From an uncultured Bacteroidales bacterium (GTDB lineage: Bacteria > Bacteroidota > Bacteroidia > Bacteroidales > UBA932), in assembly GCA_900541925.1 (NCBI GenBank), contig UQMB01000005.1:1-64000 (forward strand): a stretch of 64,000 nucleotides of DNA, given 5' to 3'. Shown in pieces: positions 8,414-18,047 of this stretch (position 1 is its first letter; the number at the start of each line of letters is the position of its first letter). A program made the translations under genes and the position numbers. The notes below the pieces were generated by a model. The model was given only the letters and a program-made list of their open reading frames with translations. It was not told the DNA's origin and searched no databases.

Positions 8414-11400
8414 TTATTTACAAGCCGACAGATAGTATTTTGCCCATATGTCTGACGGGTTCAATTTGAGCGAATTAGTGAAAGCTTCCCTGGCTGAAGG
8501 CGTGTCTGCATTTGCAAGATGGATAAGCCCTCGGATGTAGAAGTTTGTGGCTTTGATGGCGTCGGATGAGCCGTCTTCGCCGAATTTGGAATAGATGTCA
8601 ACTACGGTGGCGTCCTTCTTGGCGAGCTGCTTGTCTGCGAATTGTTGCATTTCGGCAAGGACAGAGTCTGCCTGGTCCTTCTTGCCCAGTTCCCTATAGG
8701 ACAGCGCCATATAGTATTTGCAGGCCTGCATGGCTTGGTCGTTCAACATCCTGCCTGTGCCGGATGAAGCGGCGATGCACCTTTCAAAAGCTGCTGTCGC
8801 ATCGGCCGTCCTTCCGAGAGCCTTGTATGCAAGCCCCTGATGGTAGGCGACCTTAGATACTACAGGCCCTGTTGATAGCTCATTTGTCTCTAGATTCTTT
8901 GGGAAAGTGCCTGCAGCGAGGAAGTCTTCCAATGCTTTGGCGGCCTGCTTCTTGCGGAGAAGATCCAGTCCGTTGAGGAGATGGGCGTCGACAAACTGGT
9001 TGTGAATCGTCCGTCCTCCTTCCCATACCCTGAAGTGACGCGTGTTGAGGATGTCAAGCGCCTTCTTGTACATGCCGTTGTCCACATAGAGGTGGACGAG
9101 GCGTGAAGTCGCGTCATCCGACTTGAATATGGTCTTCTTATTCTTGTCCATACGTGCAAGTCTCTGGGATGAAGGTAACTTCAGGGCTTCTTCTATGATG
9201 TCAAGCTCCTGAAAATACTTGGGCTCTGCAGGGTCTGCCGCTATAGCTTTACGATACCATTCGGCTGCCATGGCCTTATCCCCGATGTGCTTGTCGGTAG
9301 CGAAGCCAAGATTTCTTAAGGCGATGCCGAACTTCGGGTATAAAGCAACGGACTCTTTCCACTGTTCGATAGCGGCGTCTTTTTGCTCATAGAAATAGAG
9401 CAGATTCCCGAGATAGTAATGGGCTTTGTAATCTGACGGGTTCATCTTGATCGCATCTTCAAGCATCCTCTGCCCCTCGATTCTTGAAGGGAAGCAATAA
9501 TCGCTTGACATGGCGGCTGCCTTCTTGTAGTAAGAAACAGACTTCGAGACATCTCCGCTTAGATGGGTGTAGTAACCGGCCATGTAGTTGAGAAGCGGTG
9601 ATGCGGTGAACGGTTCCACGGCTTCATGCTGCATAGGAGTAGATGAGTATGGTGCGCCGTGCTCCATGACATAGTCAAGCAGTTCCACGGCTTCGGCGTG
9701 TGCTCCGATATTGTTGTAGTAGGTGCTCGCTTCAATTGTTTCTTGAAGAGGAATGCCCATGTGGGAAATTATCATGTCGAGGGCATCTGAGTCTTCGTCA
9801 AGGCGTGCGAGTTCAATCCTGCTCAGCCAGTCGAGCGGATCAAAGCTGATATTCTCTTTGAGCAAGGTTCTGGCCTCATCGGCTCTCCCGCTCTTGGCGA
9901 GGAAGTGTGCCTTATAGAATTTGGACACAGTGCTCTTCCCGCTCAGGTCAATAGAGTTGTCAATTGCCTCAAGGGCCTTGGCTTTTTTGCCCTGCTTCCA
10001 GTATATCTGCGCCAGCGCCGAATATGAAGGGGACTGGAATCCTGGATACCATGCTGATTTCCAGTAGAAGCTTTCGGCCTCTTTATCCTTGCCGAGTGCC
10101 TGCGATACGACACCAAGGTAATATAGCATTTCACCGTCTTTAGGATTCGTGTGGTAGATGACACCGGTTTTGGCTACATCCGGCATGTAATGAAGACCTG
10201 TCAGTCTCTGATATGCCGTTTGGAGATAGCCTTCGGCCTTCCCCCACTGTGCCATGCGGGCGTAGTGGATTCCGAGATTGACATTGACCCTTGAGTTCTG
10301 AGGGTCTCTCTTGAGCGCATCTTCGTAATAAGGGAGTGGTGATACTCGTGCATTGTGGAACTCTTCGAGTCTTTGACCGGCAAGAAGCAGCTCTTCGACA
10401 GTCGCGTATTCTGATGGGTTCTTTGGCCTGTCGGCTGGATGAGGACGTTCGATGTTTTCATCTTCGCGAGGGGAGTATCCTACCAATTCCACGCCGTCGG
10501 AATTGTAGATTCCGGCATAGAGATCTCTGTCGGCGACTGTAGACGGAATTGTGAAAGTCTGCCGCCAAGGATTGTCGGGGGTGATACCTAGGGTCGTTTC
10601 CAAGAGAACCTCGTCTCCGGCCTTGACGAGTATCTTCGCGTTTTCATGGGAAGAGGTCACATTGAATCCGACCAGCATCTCGTCCGGGCTTGTCCTTTCG
10701 AGGTTGACTGCGCCTTCAAGGGTGGCCTCTTTTGCGCCTCCGATGCCCTTTATGGGGTACCAGTACTGTGTCGACACACGCACCTCGTTAGGCCCGATCC
10801 AACTATAGTCCGGTTGGTTATCAGAGAGAGTTCCGACCATCAGTTCCAGATATGCGCCGTCGTCTTCGGTCAGCATGTCATTCCATACGCTTTCTGTTCC
10901 CCACAGGAAGAACTTTTTTCCTGGGACCAGGTGGTGATTTGCGTAGTGAATCGTCCCGGCATCTGCGCCGTAATCATATCCGGAAAGAAAATCATCTGTA
11001 TAGTTGACCGCGAATGTGGAGTTTGAGCCCTTCCAATTCTTCCACCAGCTGGTGTCGAGGTTGTCTTCGCTGCCGACGCGGGTTACAGGCCAGTCGGTAT
11101 ATTGTGTCTTGCTGTGACTTGTTCCAAATTCTGTATGAGGAGGGAACTGTACCTGATAGTCTTTGTTGGCGTGCACGGAGACGTTTGCCCAATAAAGGAA
11201 GGTCTGCATGACCGGAGTCCTGTTCTGCATGATGAACTTGGCCTCAATGTATGACTTGCCGGGATACATGGTGAGGGCGATGTCCCACTTGAGTCTTTGG
11301 CGGAGTTCTGTCTCTCCGATCCAGATTGTCTTGCTTCCGTCCGTGTTCTCGGTTACCTGATATCCGGCATTCAAGGTGGAAGATGCGCGGTGATGATGCG

Positions 11401-11827
11401 GGACGTTCCATTCGACCCCTCCTGAAATCCAGGATCCGATCATCCCGATGAGCGCAGGTCGTATGACATGCTGCCGGTAGAAGAAATTGTAGCCGTTCTT
11501 TTTGTCCATGGCGGAGAATATTCTCCCTCCTATCTCCGGAAGAACGCCTATCTCGGTGTATTCATTCTCGAGAGTTATGTATTTATAGTCGCGATCGACC
11601 CGGTCGTCTGTGAGGTTGTCATAGATGGGATAGGGGTAGACATGGCCAGCGGCACCTTGGTAGGTCCTTCCCGTGAAGAAGTACGGTGTGAGTTCAGGAT
11701 TTCCGACGAGATAGGTCGGAATTGATGTCGAGGTTTCCCGGACCGTAACCTGTCCCATTATTGGCTGGGCGGTCAAGACGATCATGAAGACCGTTGCCGA
11801 AAGTTTGACAAATTTGCTCTCATTCAT
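8414..11827 (-). CDS. DUF5107 domain protein with long TPR array
   Basis: A 1137-residue secreted protein. The start at 11827 gives a signal peptide (about 1-26, ending IMG|Q). Residues 30-350 match the DUF5107 type of beta-sandwich, related to aldose-epimerase-like folds (motifs EIGGRIFSAMDKKNGYNFF and SGGVEWNVPHHH). The rest, from about residue 470, is a string of tetratricopeptide repeats such as NLGIHYARMAQWGKAEGYLQ. The combination is known in Bacteroidetes PULs but its role is unproven. The His/Glu-rich motif in the N-terminal domain could bind or act on a sugar, and the TPRs may scaffold partner proteins. It lies between the regulator and the GH50-like gene, with an approximately 200-bp gap after the regulator that may carry a promoter. 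Confidence 0.75.
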   Translation of the reverse strand: MNESKFVKLSATVFMIVLTAQPIMGQVTVRETSTSIPTYLVGNPELTPYFFTGRTYQGAAGHVYPYPIYDNLTDDRVDRDYKYITLENEYTEIGVLPEIGGRIFSAMDKKNGYNFFYRQHVIRPALIGMIGSWISGGVEWNVPHHHRASSTLNAGYQVTENTDGSKTIWIGETELRQRLKWDIALTMYPGKSYIEAKFIMQNRTPVMQTFLYWANVSVHANKDYQVQFPPHTEFGTSHSKTQYTDWPVTRVGSEDNLDTSWWKNWKGSNSTFAVNYTDDFLSGYDYGADAGTIHYANHHLVPGKKFFLWGTESVWNDMLTEDDGAYLELMVGTLSDNQPDYSWIGPNEVRVSTQYWYPIKGIGGAKEATLEGAVNLERTSPDEMLVGFNVTSSHENAKILVKAGDEVLLETTLGITPDNPWRQTFTIPSTVADRDLYAGIYNSDGVELVGYSPREDENIERPHPADRPKNPSEYATVEELLLAGQRLEEFHNARVSPLPYYEDALKRDPQNSRVNVNLGIHYARMAQWGKAEGYLQTAYQRLTGLHYMPDVAKTGVIYHTNPKDGEMLYYLGVVSQALGKDKEAESFYWKSAWYPGFQSPSYSALAQIYWKQGKKAKALEAIDNSIDLSGKSTVSKFYKAHFLAKSGRADEARTLLKENISFDPLDWLSRIELARLDEDSDALDMIISHMGIPLQETIEASTYYNNIGAHAEAVELLDYVMEHGAPYSSTPMQHEAVEPFTASPLLNYMAGYYTHLSGDVSKSVSYYKKAAAMSSDYCFPSRIEGQRMLEDAIKMNPSDYKAHYYLGNLLYFYEQKDAAIEQWKESVALYPKFGIALRNLGFATDKHIGDKAMAAEWYRKAIAADPAEPKYFQELDIIEEALKLPSSQRLARMDKNKKTIFKSDDATSRLVHLYVDNGMYKKALDILNTRHFRVWEGGRTIHNQFVDAHLLNGLDLLRKKQAAKALEDFLAAGTFPKNLETNELSTGPVVSKVAYHQGLAYKALGRTADATAAFERCIAASSGTGRMLNDQAMQACKYYMALSYRELGKKDQADSVLAEMQQFADKQLAKKDATVVDIYSKFGEDGSSDAIKATNFYIRGLIHLANADTPSAREAFTNSLKLNPSDIWAKYYLSACK

Positions 11828-12028
11828 GGTGTTAAATTCTATTTGGACGCAAACGGGAGACAAAATGATGTCGCCGACAAGCGTATATAAAATAATTTAA
11901 TTTTACTGCTCTGCTAAAATAGATTTCTTTGTATTAACGCCCAAGTGAATGAACATTATTTATGATTCAACGAACAAATAGTAATCTGAATTGAACAATA
12001 AGTTCAAAGGAGCAGCTGCCGATGGAGA

Positions 12029-15000
12029 CTAATTATCCGTTACGGAGGTTATTGAAGAAGGTGAAATCCCGAATTGATTCTTGAACTCCTTTGCAAAATA
12101 CGAGGAGGAGGAGAATCCGACCATATATGATATCTCTTTAATCATGTAACGGTTCGAGGCGAGGAGTTCGGTCGCTTTTTTGAGTCGACAGATTTTTATG
12201 TATTCGTTCACGTTCTGTCCGGTATTGGCTTTGATTTTGCGGAAAAGCGTCGAGCGGCTTACGGACATCTGATCCGCCAGATCAAAGACGCTGAACTGTG
12301 GGTCGGAAAGATTATCCATGACGATTGAGTTCAGTTTCGTCATGAACTCCTCATCCCTCGTGCCGCTGGCGGCGGTCTCCATATTGAACGGCTTAGAGGC
12401 GAAGCGCCTGTTTATGATCTCCCTGTTCTTGAGAATGTTGAATATTGAGGCTTTAAGGACATCCATCGAGAATGGTTTGGGGAGGTAATAGTCGGCCCCG
12501 GACTGGAGAGAAGACAGTTGGATGTCACTTCCTGTCGCGGCCGTTATGAGAACTACTGGAATATGGCTGAACTCCACATTGTTCTTGATAAAGTCACAGA
12601 GGGCGCAACCATCCATTTCTGGCATAATCACATCGCTGACAACTAGGCCGACAGTAGTGCTCTGAAGGATTTTTACCGCTTCCCGGCCATTGTATGAGTG
12701 GAGCACATGGTATTCGGAAGACAATTCTTTGACAAGAAGTTTGTTGAGTTCCCGGTCGTCTTCGACCACGAGAACGCTGAAGCGATCGGAGGAATCTTCT
12801 TCTCCGTCAATGGTATGCTCAGCGAGATGAGACAATTCTTCCGGTTGCTCTTTGTCCTCTTTCCGCTCAAACGGTAAAGTAAAGACAAATGAATTACAGT
12901 CGGTTCTGCTGATATCCAAAACTACATCGCCACCCTGCATTGCAGCAAGGGATTTCGACAGGGCAAGTCCGATACCGCTTCCCTTGGTTGAGGATACATT
13001 TGATGTGCGTGTCATTGATTGATAGAACGGCTCGAAAATTTTCTCTCGCTCAAATGCTGGAATCAGCGCGCCGTCGCTGTCTACCACGACCGAGAGCGTG
13101 TCTTTCTCCACCGTCAAACTTACATTCACATTCTTTGAACAGTATTTGACCGCGTTCATGAAGAGATTTCCGAGAATCTTGCCAACACTGCTTCGCGAAC
13201 AGTTCGCCAGCACTGGCTGGTCTGGTAAGGAATAGCTGAAAACAACGCCCACCCCATCCGCTATGCAGCTGAATTCTTTGCACGTCTCTTTCAAGAGCTC
13301 CACGAAATCCACTTCGCTGAAGTGCAAATCACGACTCCATCCCTCATATTTCCTCAAATCAAGAAACTGGTTGACCATCGAAAGAAGCCGGTCGGTATTA
13401 GTTTTGACTATCATCATGTCTTCCTCTGATTCTGTCGGGAAGGAGTGGTTCGCCATCATCTTCTCAACGGGAATCTTTATAAGAGTAAGAGGTGTACGTA
13501 TCTCGTGCGAAATGTTTGTAAAGAATGAGAGTTTTGACTCATATACTTCGCGCTGCTTCTCCATCTCAAGGATTTCGGCTTCCCTGGCGGTCCGCATCTT
13601 GTATTTGTGATGGAAGTACATGATGAGAAGCACCATGATTGCGGCGGCAAAGAAACCGTAGATGGCCTTCGCGCCGGCACTTGCATAAAATGGAGGCTTA
13701 ACAGTAATCAGGCGTGTGACACACTGGGTCGGGTCCGCATCTCCGATCACCTTAGCCGTGAAAACATAGGTTCCCGCTTCGAGATTGGCATAGGTGATAG
13801 AATTATCTTTTGTTATCAGAGAGGCATTTCTCCTGTTGTTCTTTGACGACAGGGAATACTCAAACTGGCATATCTCGCCAAGGTTGGATTTGTGATTTGT
13901 GAGCCGGATTGTGAGAGAAGCGTCAGCATATGATAAAGTGATAGGGCCCTCAACATTAAGAGGATAGTCACCATCGCGGTTCGCCCGATAGGCGTCGGCA
14001 ATCTCAAGACGATGGCAAGCGCGCCTTACGGATTCAGGGTCGAAACAGAATGCGCCGTGTGTCGTGCCGAAGAAAACTTTCCCGGAGCTGGTCTTCAAGA
14101 TTGCTCCATATCTGAACTGGCTTAGGCCTTTACGGAATTCAGGCATGCGGATGATGTTCAAGTCGTCTTTTATCATGACGACACCGCCAATCGTGGTCAA
14201 CCAGATATTCCCATAGGAGTCTTCAGCAACTGAGCAGGCGATATCTGATGGCAGCCCGTCTTCCTTTTTAAGACTGGTGAATTCGAAATCACCCTTGGCG
14301 TCCTCGGACAGTATGAATAAACCGTCGCCTTCAGTCGTGGCCCATATCTTCCCGTCTGCGGATTCCATGATGTCGGTTATTCTGAGACTGCCCAAAGGGT
14401 TCTCCATGGTGTGTGCGCTGACCGCAAGAACTTCATCATTCAGGGGGCGGAGACGCATCAGCCCGCCCCTATAAAAACCGACCCACACATTCCCCCTGGC
14501 GTCAAAGCACAGGGCATGGACGAACCCGGCGCCGACACTCTCAACCTTTTCGAAGTCCTCCATGCCAGGTCTCTTTCGATACAGGCCGTCCGAGGTGCCG
14601 ACGAAAACTGTCCCGTCCTTCCCGCAAAGCATCTTTGCGCATCTGTTGCCTCCGACATCATAATGCTTCAGAATCTTCTCTTTGTCCGGGTCAAACACAT
14701 AGACTCCCATTCCGTATGAGCCGATATAAATAAGGCTTTCATGCGTGCATATCGCCTGAAAATTAGCGTTGACCGGGAATCCGTCAGAAGACGTATACGA
14801 GACAACGCTCCCGTCCGGGCATATTTTCTCGACGGTTCCATTCTCTGTCGCGGCCCAGACATTGCCGAGCTTGTCTTCGCACATCGATCGCACGACTTCT
14901 CCGGCAAGTGTCCCCCGGAAACTGCTTGGGTTCCTTGTAAATGGGACTACACTGCTGAGATACGAACAGCAGAGTCCATCAAAGAATGTTCCTATCCATA

Positions 15001-15913
15001 CGCGGTCTTCGTTGTCTTTGAAGAGGCATCTGAGGTTGTAAACAGGCCTTCCGCCGGGTACTTCGAAAGAAAGCCTGTCCGACTTCTTGCCGTCAGCGAC
15101 GGAATATAGCCCATTGTCTGTCGCAATCAAATACTCATCGGCAGAAAAACGAGTGGCTGAAAGAATCAGTGCGCCGTCAGCATCGCGTCGTGAATCAAAG
15201 ATCTCTTCTCCTCTTCCTGTCGCGGTATCAAGGACAAAGACATGATTGTTCCTTGTCGTCAAAAGAAGCGTCCTTTCATCGAGACAGGATAATGTGCTGA
15301 AACCAGATTCGTCTGCTGGCGGTTGACAAATGGGCGTTTGCCTGAATAAATCATCAGACGGTTCGTAATAAAGCAGAGTCCCTTCTCTCGAAGTGGCCCA
15401 GATCTGCCCTGAGGGTGTGGCGCAAAGCATGCGCCCCTTGAAATCAGGGTATTCTTTCCATGTGTGGTCGGTGGCATATCTGACGACCACATTGTCAAGT
15501 ATGCACCAGAGGTTGCCGTGTTTGTCCTTTGCCATGCTGGCGGCGCGAACCCCTGTTCTTATGGTGGAGGATTCGTAAGTTTCCAGATTTACATACAGCA
15601 GAGCCTCGTCCGTTGAAATCCAAAGTATGTTGTCGTCATCAACATATAGGTCATTGATGTCGCGGTTGATGTCTTTGCTGGAGGAGATGAATGACGGCAC
15701 ATGAAATCCGTTGCCGTCAAAACGACACAATCCTTCATTGGTTGCGACCCAGATATATCCGGCCTTGTCCTGAACCACTTTCTTTATCCAATTGTTCGGC
15801 AGGCCGTCGGAGGTGTCATAGCCGATAAAACTACGCATCTGATAGGCTCCGGCCGCCCGGCTACCCTGTAATATGCAGAGCAGCGCGGCTAAGATGAGCC
15901 CAAGTCTTTTCAT
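12029..15913 (-). CDS. Hybrid two-component system sensor/regulator (HTCS) of PUL1
   Basis: A 1294-residue one-protein two-component system, the usual sensor of Bacteroidetes PULs. The order is: signal peptide (1-20), two seven-bladed Reg_prop propellers (about 30-650), a Y_Y_Y domain (about 670-745), one membrane helix (about 752-776), a histidine kinase core with phospho-acceptor H803 in NISHEIRTPL, HATPase, a receiver domain with phospho-acceptor D1094 in VVSDVIMPEMDG, and a C-terminal AraC-type DNA-binding domain (about 1190-1294). The propellers face the periplasm and would bind a signal oligosaccharide, here probably derived from arabinogalactan. It starts 8 bp after the tandem GH43 gene, so the two are likely co-transcribed. 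Confidence 0.95.
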   Translation of the reverse strand: MKRLGLILAALLCILQGSRAAGAYQMRSFIGYDTSDGLPNNWIKKVVQDKAGYIWVATNEGLCRFDGNGFHVPSFISSSKDINRDINDLYVDDDNILWISTDEALLYVNLETYESSTIRTGVRAASMAKDKHGNLWCILDNVVVRYATDHTWKEYPDFKGRMLCATPSGQIWATSREGTLLYYEPSDDLFRQTPICQPPADESGFSTLSCLDERTLLLTTRNNHVFVLDTATGRGEEIFDSRRDADGALILSATRFSADEYLIATDNGLYSVADGKKSDRLSFEVPGGRPVYNLRCLFKDNEDRVWIGTFFDGLCCSYLSSVVPFTRNPSSFRGTLAGEVVRSMCEDKLGNVWAATENGTVEKICPDGSVVSYTSSDGFPVNANFQAICTHESLIYIGSYGMGVYVFDPDKEKILKHYDVGGNRCAKMLCGKDGTVFVGTSDGLYRKRPGMEDFEKVESVGAGFVHALCFDARGNVWVGFYRGGLMRLRPLNDEVLAVSAHTMENPLGSLRITDIMESADGKIWATTEGDGLFILSEDAKGDFEFTSLKKEDGLPSDIACSVAEDSYGNIWLTTIGGVVMIKDDLNIIRMPEFRKGLSQFRYGAILKTSSGKVFFGTTHGAFCFDPESVRRACHRLEIADAYRANRDGDYPLNVEGPITLSYADASLTIRLTNHKSNLGEICQFEYSLSSKNNRRNASLITKDNSITYANLEAGTYVFTAKVIGDADPTQCVTRLITVKPPFYASAGAKAIYGFFAAAIMVLLIMYFHHKYKMRTAREAEILEMEKQREVYESKLSFFTNISHEIRTPLTLIKIPVEKMMANHSFPTESEEDMMIVKTNTDRLLSMVNQFLDLRKYEGWSRDLHFSEVDFVELLKETCKEFSCIADGVGVVFSYSLPDQPVLANCSRSSVGKILGNLFMNAVKYCSKNVNVSLTVEKDTLSVVVDSDGALIPAFEREKIFEPFYQSMTRTSNVSSTKGSGIGLALSKSLAAMQGGDVVLDISRTDCNSFVFTLPFERKEDKEQPEELSHLAEHTIDGEEDSSDRFSVLVVEDDRELNKLLVKELSSEYHVLHSYNGREAVKILQSTTVGLVVSDVIMPEMDGCALCDFIKNNVEFSHIPVVLITAATGSDIQLSSLQSGADYYLPKPFSMDVLKASIFNILKNREIINRRFASKPFNMETAASGTRDEEFMTKLNSIVMDNLSDPQFSVFDLADQMSVSRSTLFRKIKANTGQNVNEYIKICRLKKATELLASNRYMIKEISYMVGFSSSSYFAKEFKNQFGISPSSITSVTDN

Positions 15914-15921
15914 GTTGAAAA

Positions 15922-17868
15922 CTATTTCTTGATCACGATACGGTCGCCGGAAATGTCAACGTCTTTGATTATTGGTTTCCTGAACTGTCTTTCATCATTC
16001 GGGTCAACATAGTGCATGCACAGTTTCATCTTTCCGTCAAAAGTCTTGAACAACATGCCATGCCCACAATTCGCCCCGTCAAGCGGGTCTTTCTCCTGGA
16101 CCCACGGGCCGGCAATTTTTCCGGAGGCGGAATATGCGACGCCTATCGCATATGTATCATGCCTGTACCATGATGACCAGAGCATGCCGAGACGGCCGGT
16201 TCCCGTGCGGAAAAGCCAAGGCCCGTCAGTGACATGTCCGCCGATATCCATTCCGTTGGTCTTATTCTGGAGTTTGAGCATCTCCCCGGACCATTCTGCC
16301 TCGGAGGCCTTGAACAGCGTCTTGGGTTTTTGTGTCGGGACGCCCAGATCATCAGGAAGGCGAACGAGATCCATAGTACCGTCAACAGTTTGTAGCCACT
16401 CGTGGCAGAAAATCATGTATGGGATGCCATCCTCTACATAGAGCGTCCCGTCAAGAGCTGCCCAATCTTCAGGAGTGTGGGGCTTGTTGCCTGTGAAGTC
16501 GCGAAACGGTCCTCGCGGGCTGTCTGCCACGTAAATCTGAGTCGCGCGATGAGGAATATCTCCCCTGCCCGGGATACTTGCCATGGTCTCTCGGGTATGC
16601 GATGTCGTAAACAGATAGTACTTTCCGTTGTACAGGTGACACTCTGTCGCCCAGCTTGCAGCGTGTGGCCCGGCCCAGTGGTCAGTCGGGAAATCCATTA
16701 CTACATAAGGCTGTGTCCAGTATTTAAGGTCTTTGCTGGCGCGGCTCATTATGCGCCCTCCTCCTCCGGTGGAGAACATGTAGTATGTCTTGTCCTCTTC
16801 GTTGGCGAGAATGAACGGATCCGAGCACCAGATATCGGCGAGCGGGACGCTATACTCCTGGGCAGCCTTATCCGCCATCAGGTTTATCCGGCAGGGCTCC
16901 GTCGTGTCGCAGTAGAGGAGGCCGTTGTCGTCAACCTTGAGTTCGGTCACATAGACAGCCGAACCTCTCCTGCGGACCGGCTTGCCCGTCTCCGGGTCCG
17001 TCTCGCGGATGCCGCTGAAATAGAACATGTAGGCATGGCCGTCTATGACCTCCACGTCTGCGTGGTTGCCGCGGTCCTGCCCGTCCTGTCCGTCAACCAG
17101 GTATCTTCCTTCCTGTTTGGTCCAGGTCTCGTAATCGTCCGTGGTGAAGACGGAGAGCCCCTTCCACTCGTCGACAATCATGTAGGTTTTGCCGTCCAGC
17201 GTGAAGACATTGGGACCTTCGCCCCTGGTGACGATCGAGTTTACCTTCCCCTTGTCCACCCAGTTGTACAGGTCCTTGCTGTCCGCATAGAAGATGGTCT
17301 TCCCGTCCGCCTCGTTGTTGTACCACATGCGCCATGTCCCGTCAGGGAGCATGGAGACGCAAGCGTCGATCACCTTCCTCACGGCGAGTTCGAGGACGGA
17401 CTCGGTGTGCCAGGACACGCCGTCCGCACTGGTGAGGTGGACGATGTCGCGGGGGTGCTCCCAATCCGTGAATATGCCCGGGACATATGTCAGATACATG
17501 TGGAAGAGGCCCGCATGATAGATCACTTCCGGCGCCCAGTAAGTGGCTCCGGTGTCAGGGGCATAATCGATCTCCGCGTCACCGATGTATGACCATGAAG
17601 CGCCGCCGTCCTTGGATTCAGCTATCCCGATAGGGGAGCCGTGTATCGATTCGATGCCGTTCAGCCCCTCCACATTGGAGCGGCGGCTGGTATAGTACAT
17701 GAAATATGTGCGCGTATTCGGGTTATAACAGACCATCGGGTCGGTCGAGCCGTTATACACGGGGTCAATATAGAGCGGTGAGTCCGCGACCTTGGTCGCT
17801 TGCCCGTCGCTGCGCCCGGCACATGAGATGATAAGGACTGCCGCCAGGAAAGTGGAAAGATGCTTCAT
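15922..17868 (-). CDS. Tandem GH43-like two-propeller glycosidase
   Basis: The start at 17868 is chosen because it gives a lipoprotein-type signal (lipobox IISC at residues 13-16); longer upstream frames lack one. The 648-residue protein has two GH43-like five-bladed propellers, about 25-315 and 330-648. The second has the candidate catalytic base in IWCSDPFI, a middle acidic motif in ALDGTLYVEDG, and VTDGPWLFRT where many GH43 enzymes carry a Glu; the DGP form is seen in some GH43 subfamilies. The first propeller is more divergent and may be binding or catalytic. Activity is probably alpha-L-arabinofuranosidase or exo-galactosidase on arabinogalactan; which is unclear. It lies between the GH53 gene and the HTCS gene. 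Confidence 0.75.
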   Translation of the reverse strand: MKHLSTFLAAVLIISCAGRSDGQATKVADSPLYIDPVYNGSTDPMVCYNPNTRTYFMYYTSRRSNVEGLNGIESIHGSPIGIAESKDGGASWSYIGDAEIDYAPDTGATYWAPEVIYHAGLFHMYLTYVPGIFTDWEHPRDIVHLTSADGVSWHTESVLELAVRKVIDACVSMLPDGTWRMWYNNEADGKTIFYADSKDLYNWVDKGKVNSIVTRGEGPNVFTLDGKTYMIVDEWKGLSVFTTDDYETWTKQEGRYLVDGQDGQDRGNHADVEVIDGHAYMFYFSGIRETDPETGKPVRRRGSAVYVTELKVDDNGLLYCDTTEPCRINLMADKAAQEYSVPLADIWCSDPFILANEEDKTYYMFSTGGGGRIMSRASKDLKYWTQPYVVMDFPTDHWAGPHAASWATECHLYNGKYYLFTTSHTRETMASIPGRGDIPHRATQIYVADSPRGPFRDFTGNKPHTPEDWAALDGTLYVEDGIPYMIFCHEWLQTVDGTMDLVRLPDDLGVPTQKPKTLFKASEAEWSGEMLKLQNKTNGMDIGGHVTDGPWLFRTGTGRLGMLWSSWYRHDTYAIGVAYSASGKIAGPWVQEKDPLDGANCGHGMLFKTFDGKMKLCMHYVDPNDERQFRKPIIKDVDISGDRIVIKK

Positions 17869-17974
17869 GCGTGTCGTATTAATTCTGTGGTCTTTCTGCG
17901 GTGAAGCGGCCCGATTCGGGAGGCCGCGCCACCAGGCAGGAGTAAATATAGTGATTAAACCGCGACAATACGAC

Positions 17975-18043
17975 AGCGCGAAAAAAGTTTTTGCGCTTTT
18001 TGAACGATTATTGCCTGCACATGAACGCTTTTTGGCTGCAGGC
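17975..18043. repeat. Two hairpins in the GH53-GH43 gap
   Basis: The gap between the tandem GH53 and tandem GH43 genes holds an AT-centred inverted repeat (AGCGCGAAAAA at 17975-17985 with TTTTTGCGCT at 17988-17997) and a second one (GCCTGCA 18013-18019 with TGCAGGC 18037-18043). The latter follows the GH53 stop codon directly. Either could act as a partial terminator or processing site. Confidence 0.4.
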
Positions 18044-18047
18044 GGGG

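Noticed and set aside
16402..17592. A 396-codon open frame antisense to the tandem GH43 gene
   Set aside because: Shadow frame; the minus strand carries the conserved propeller motifs.
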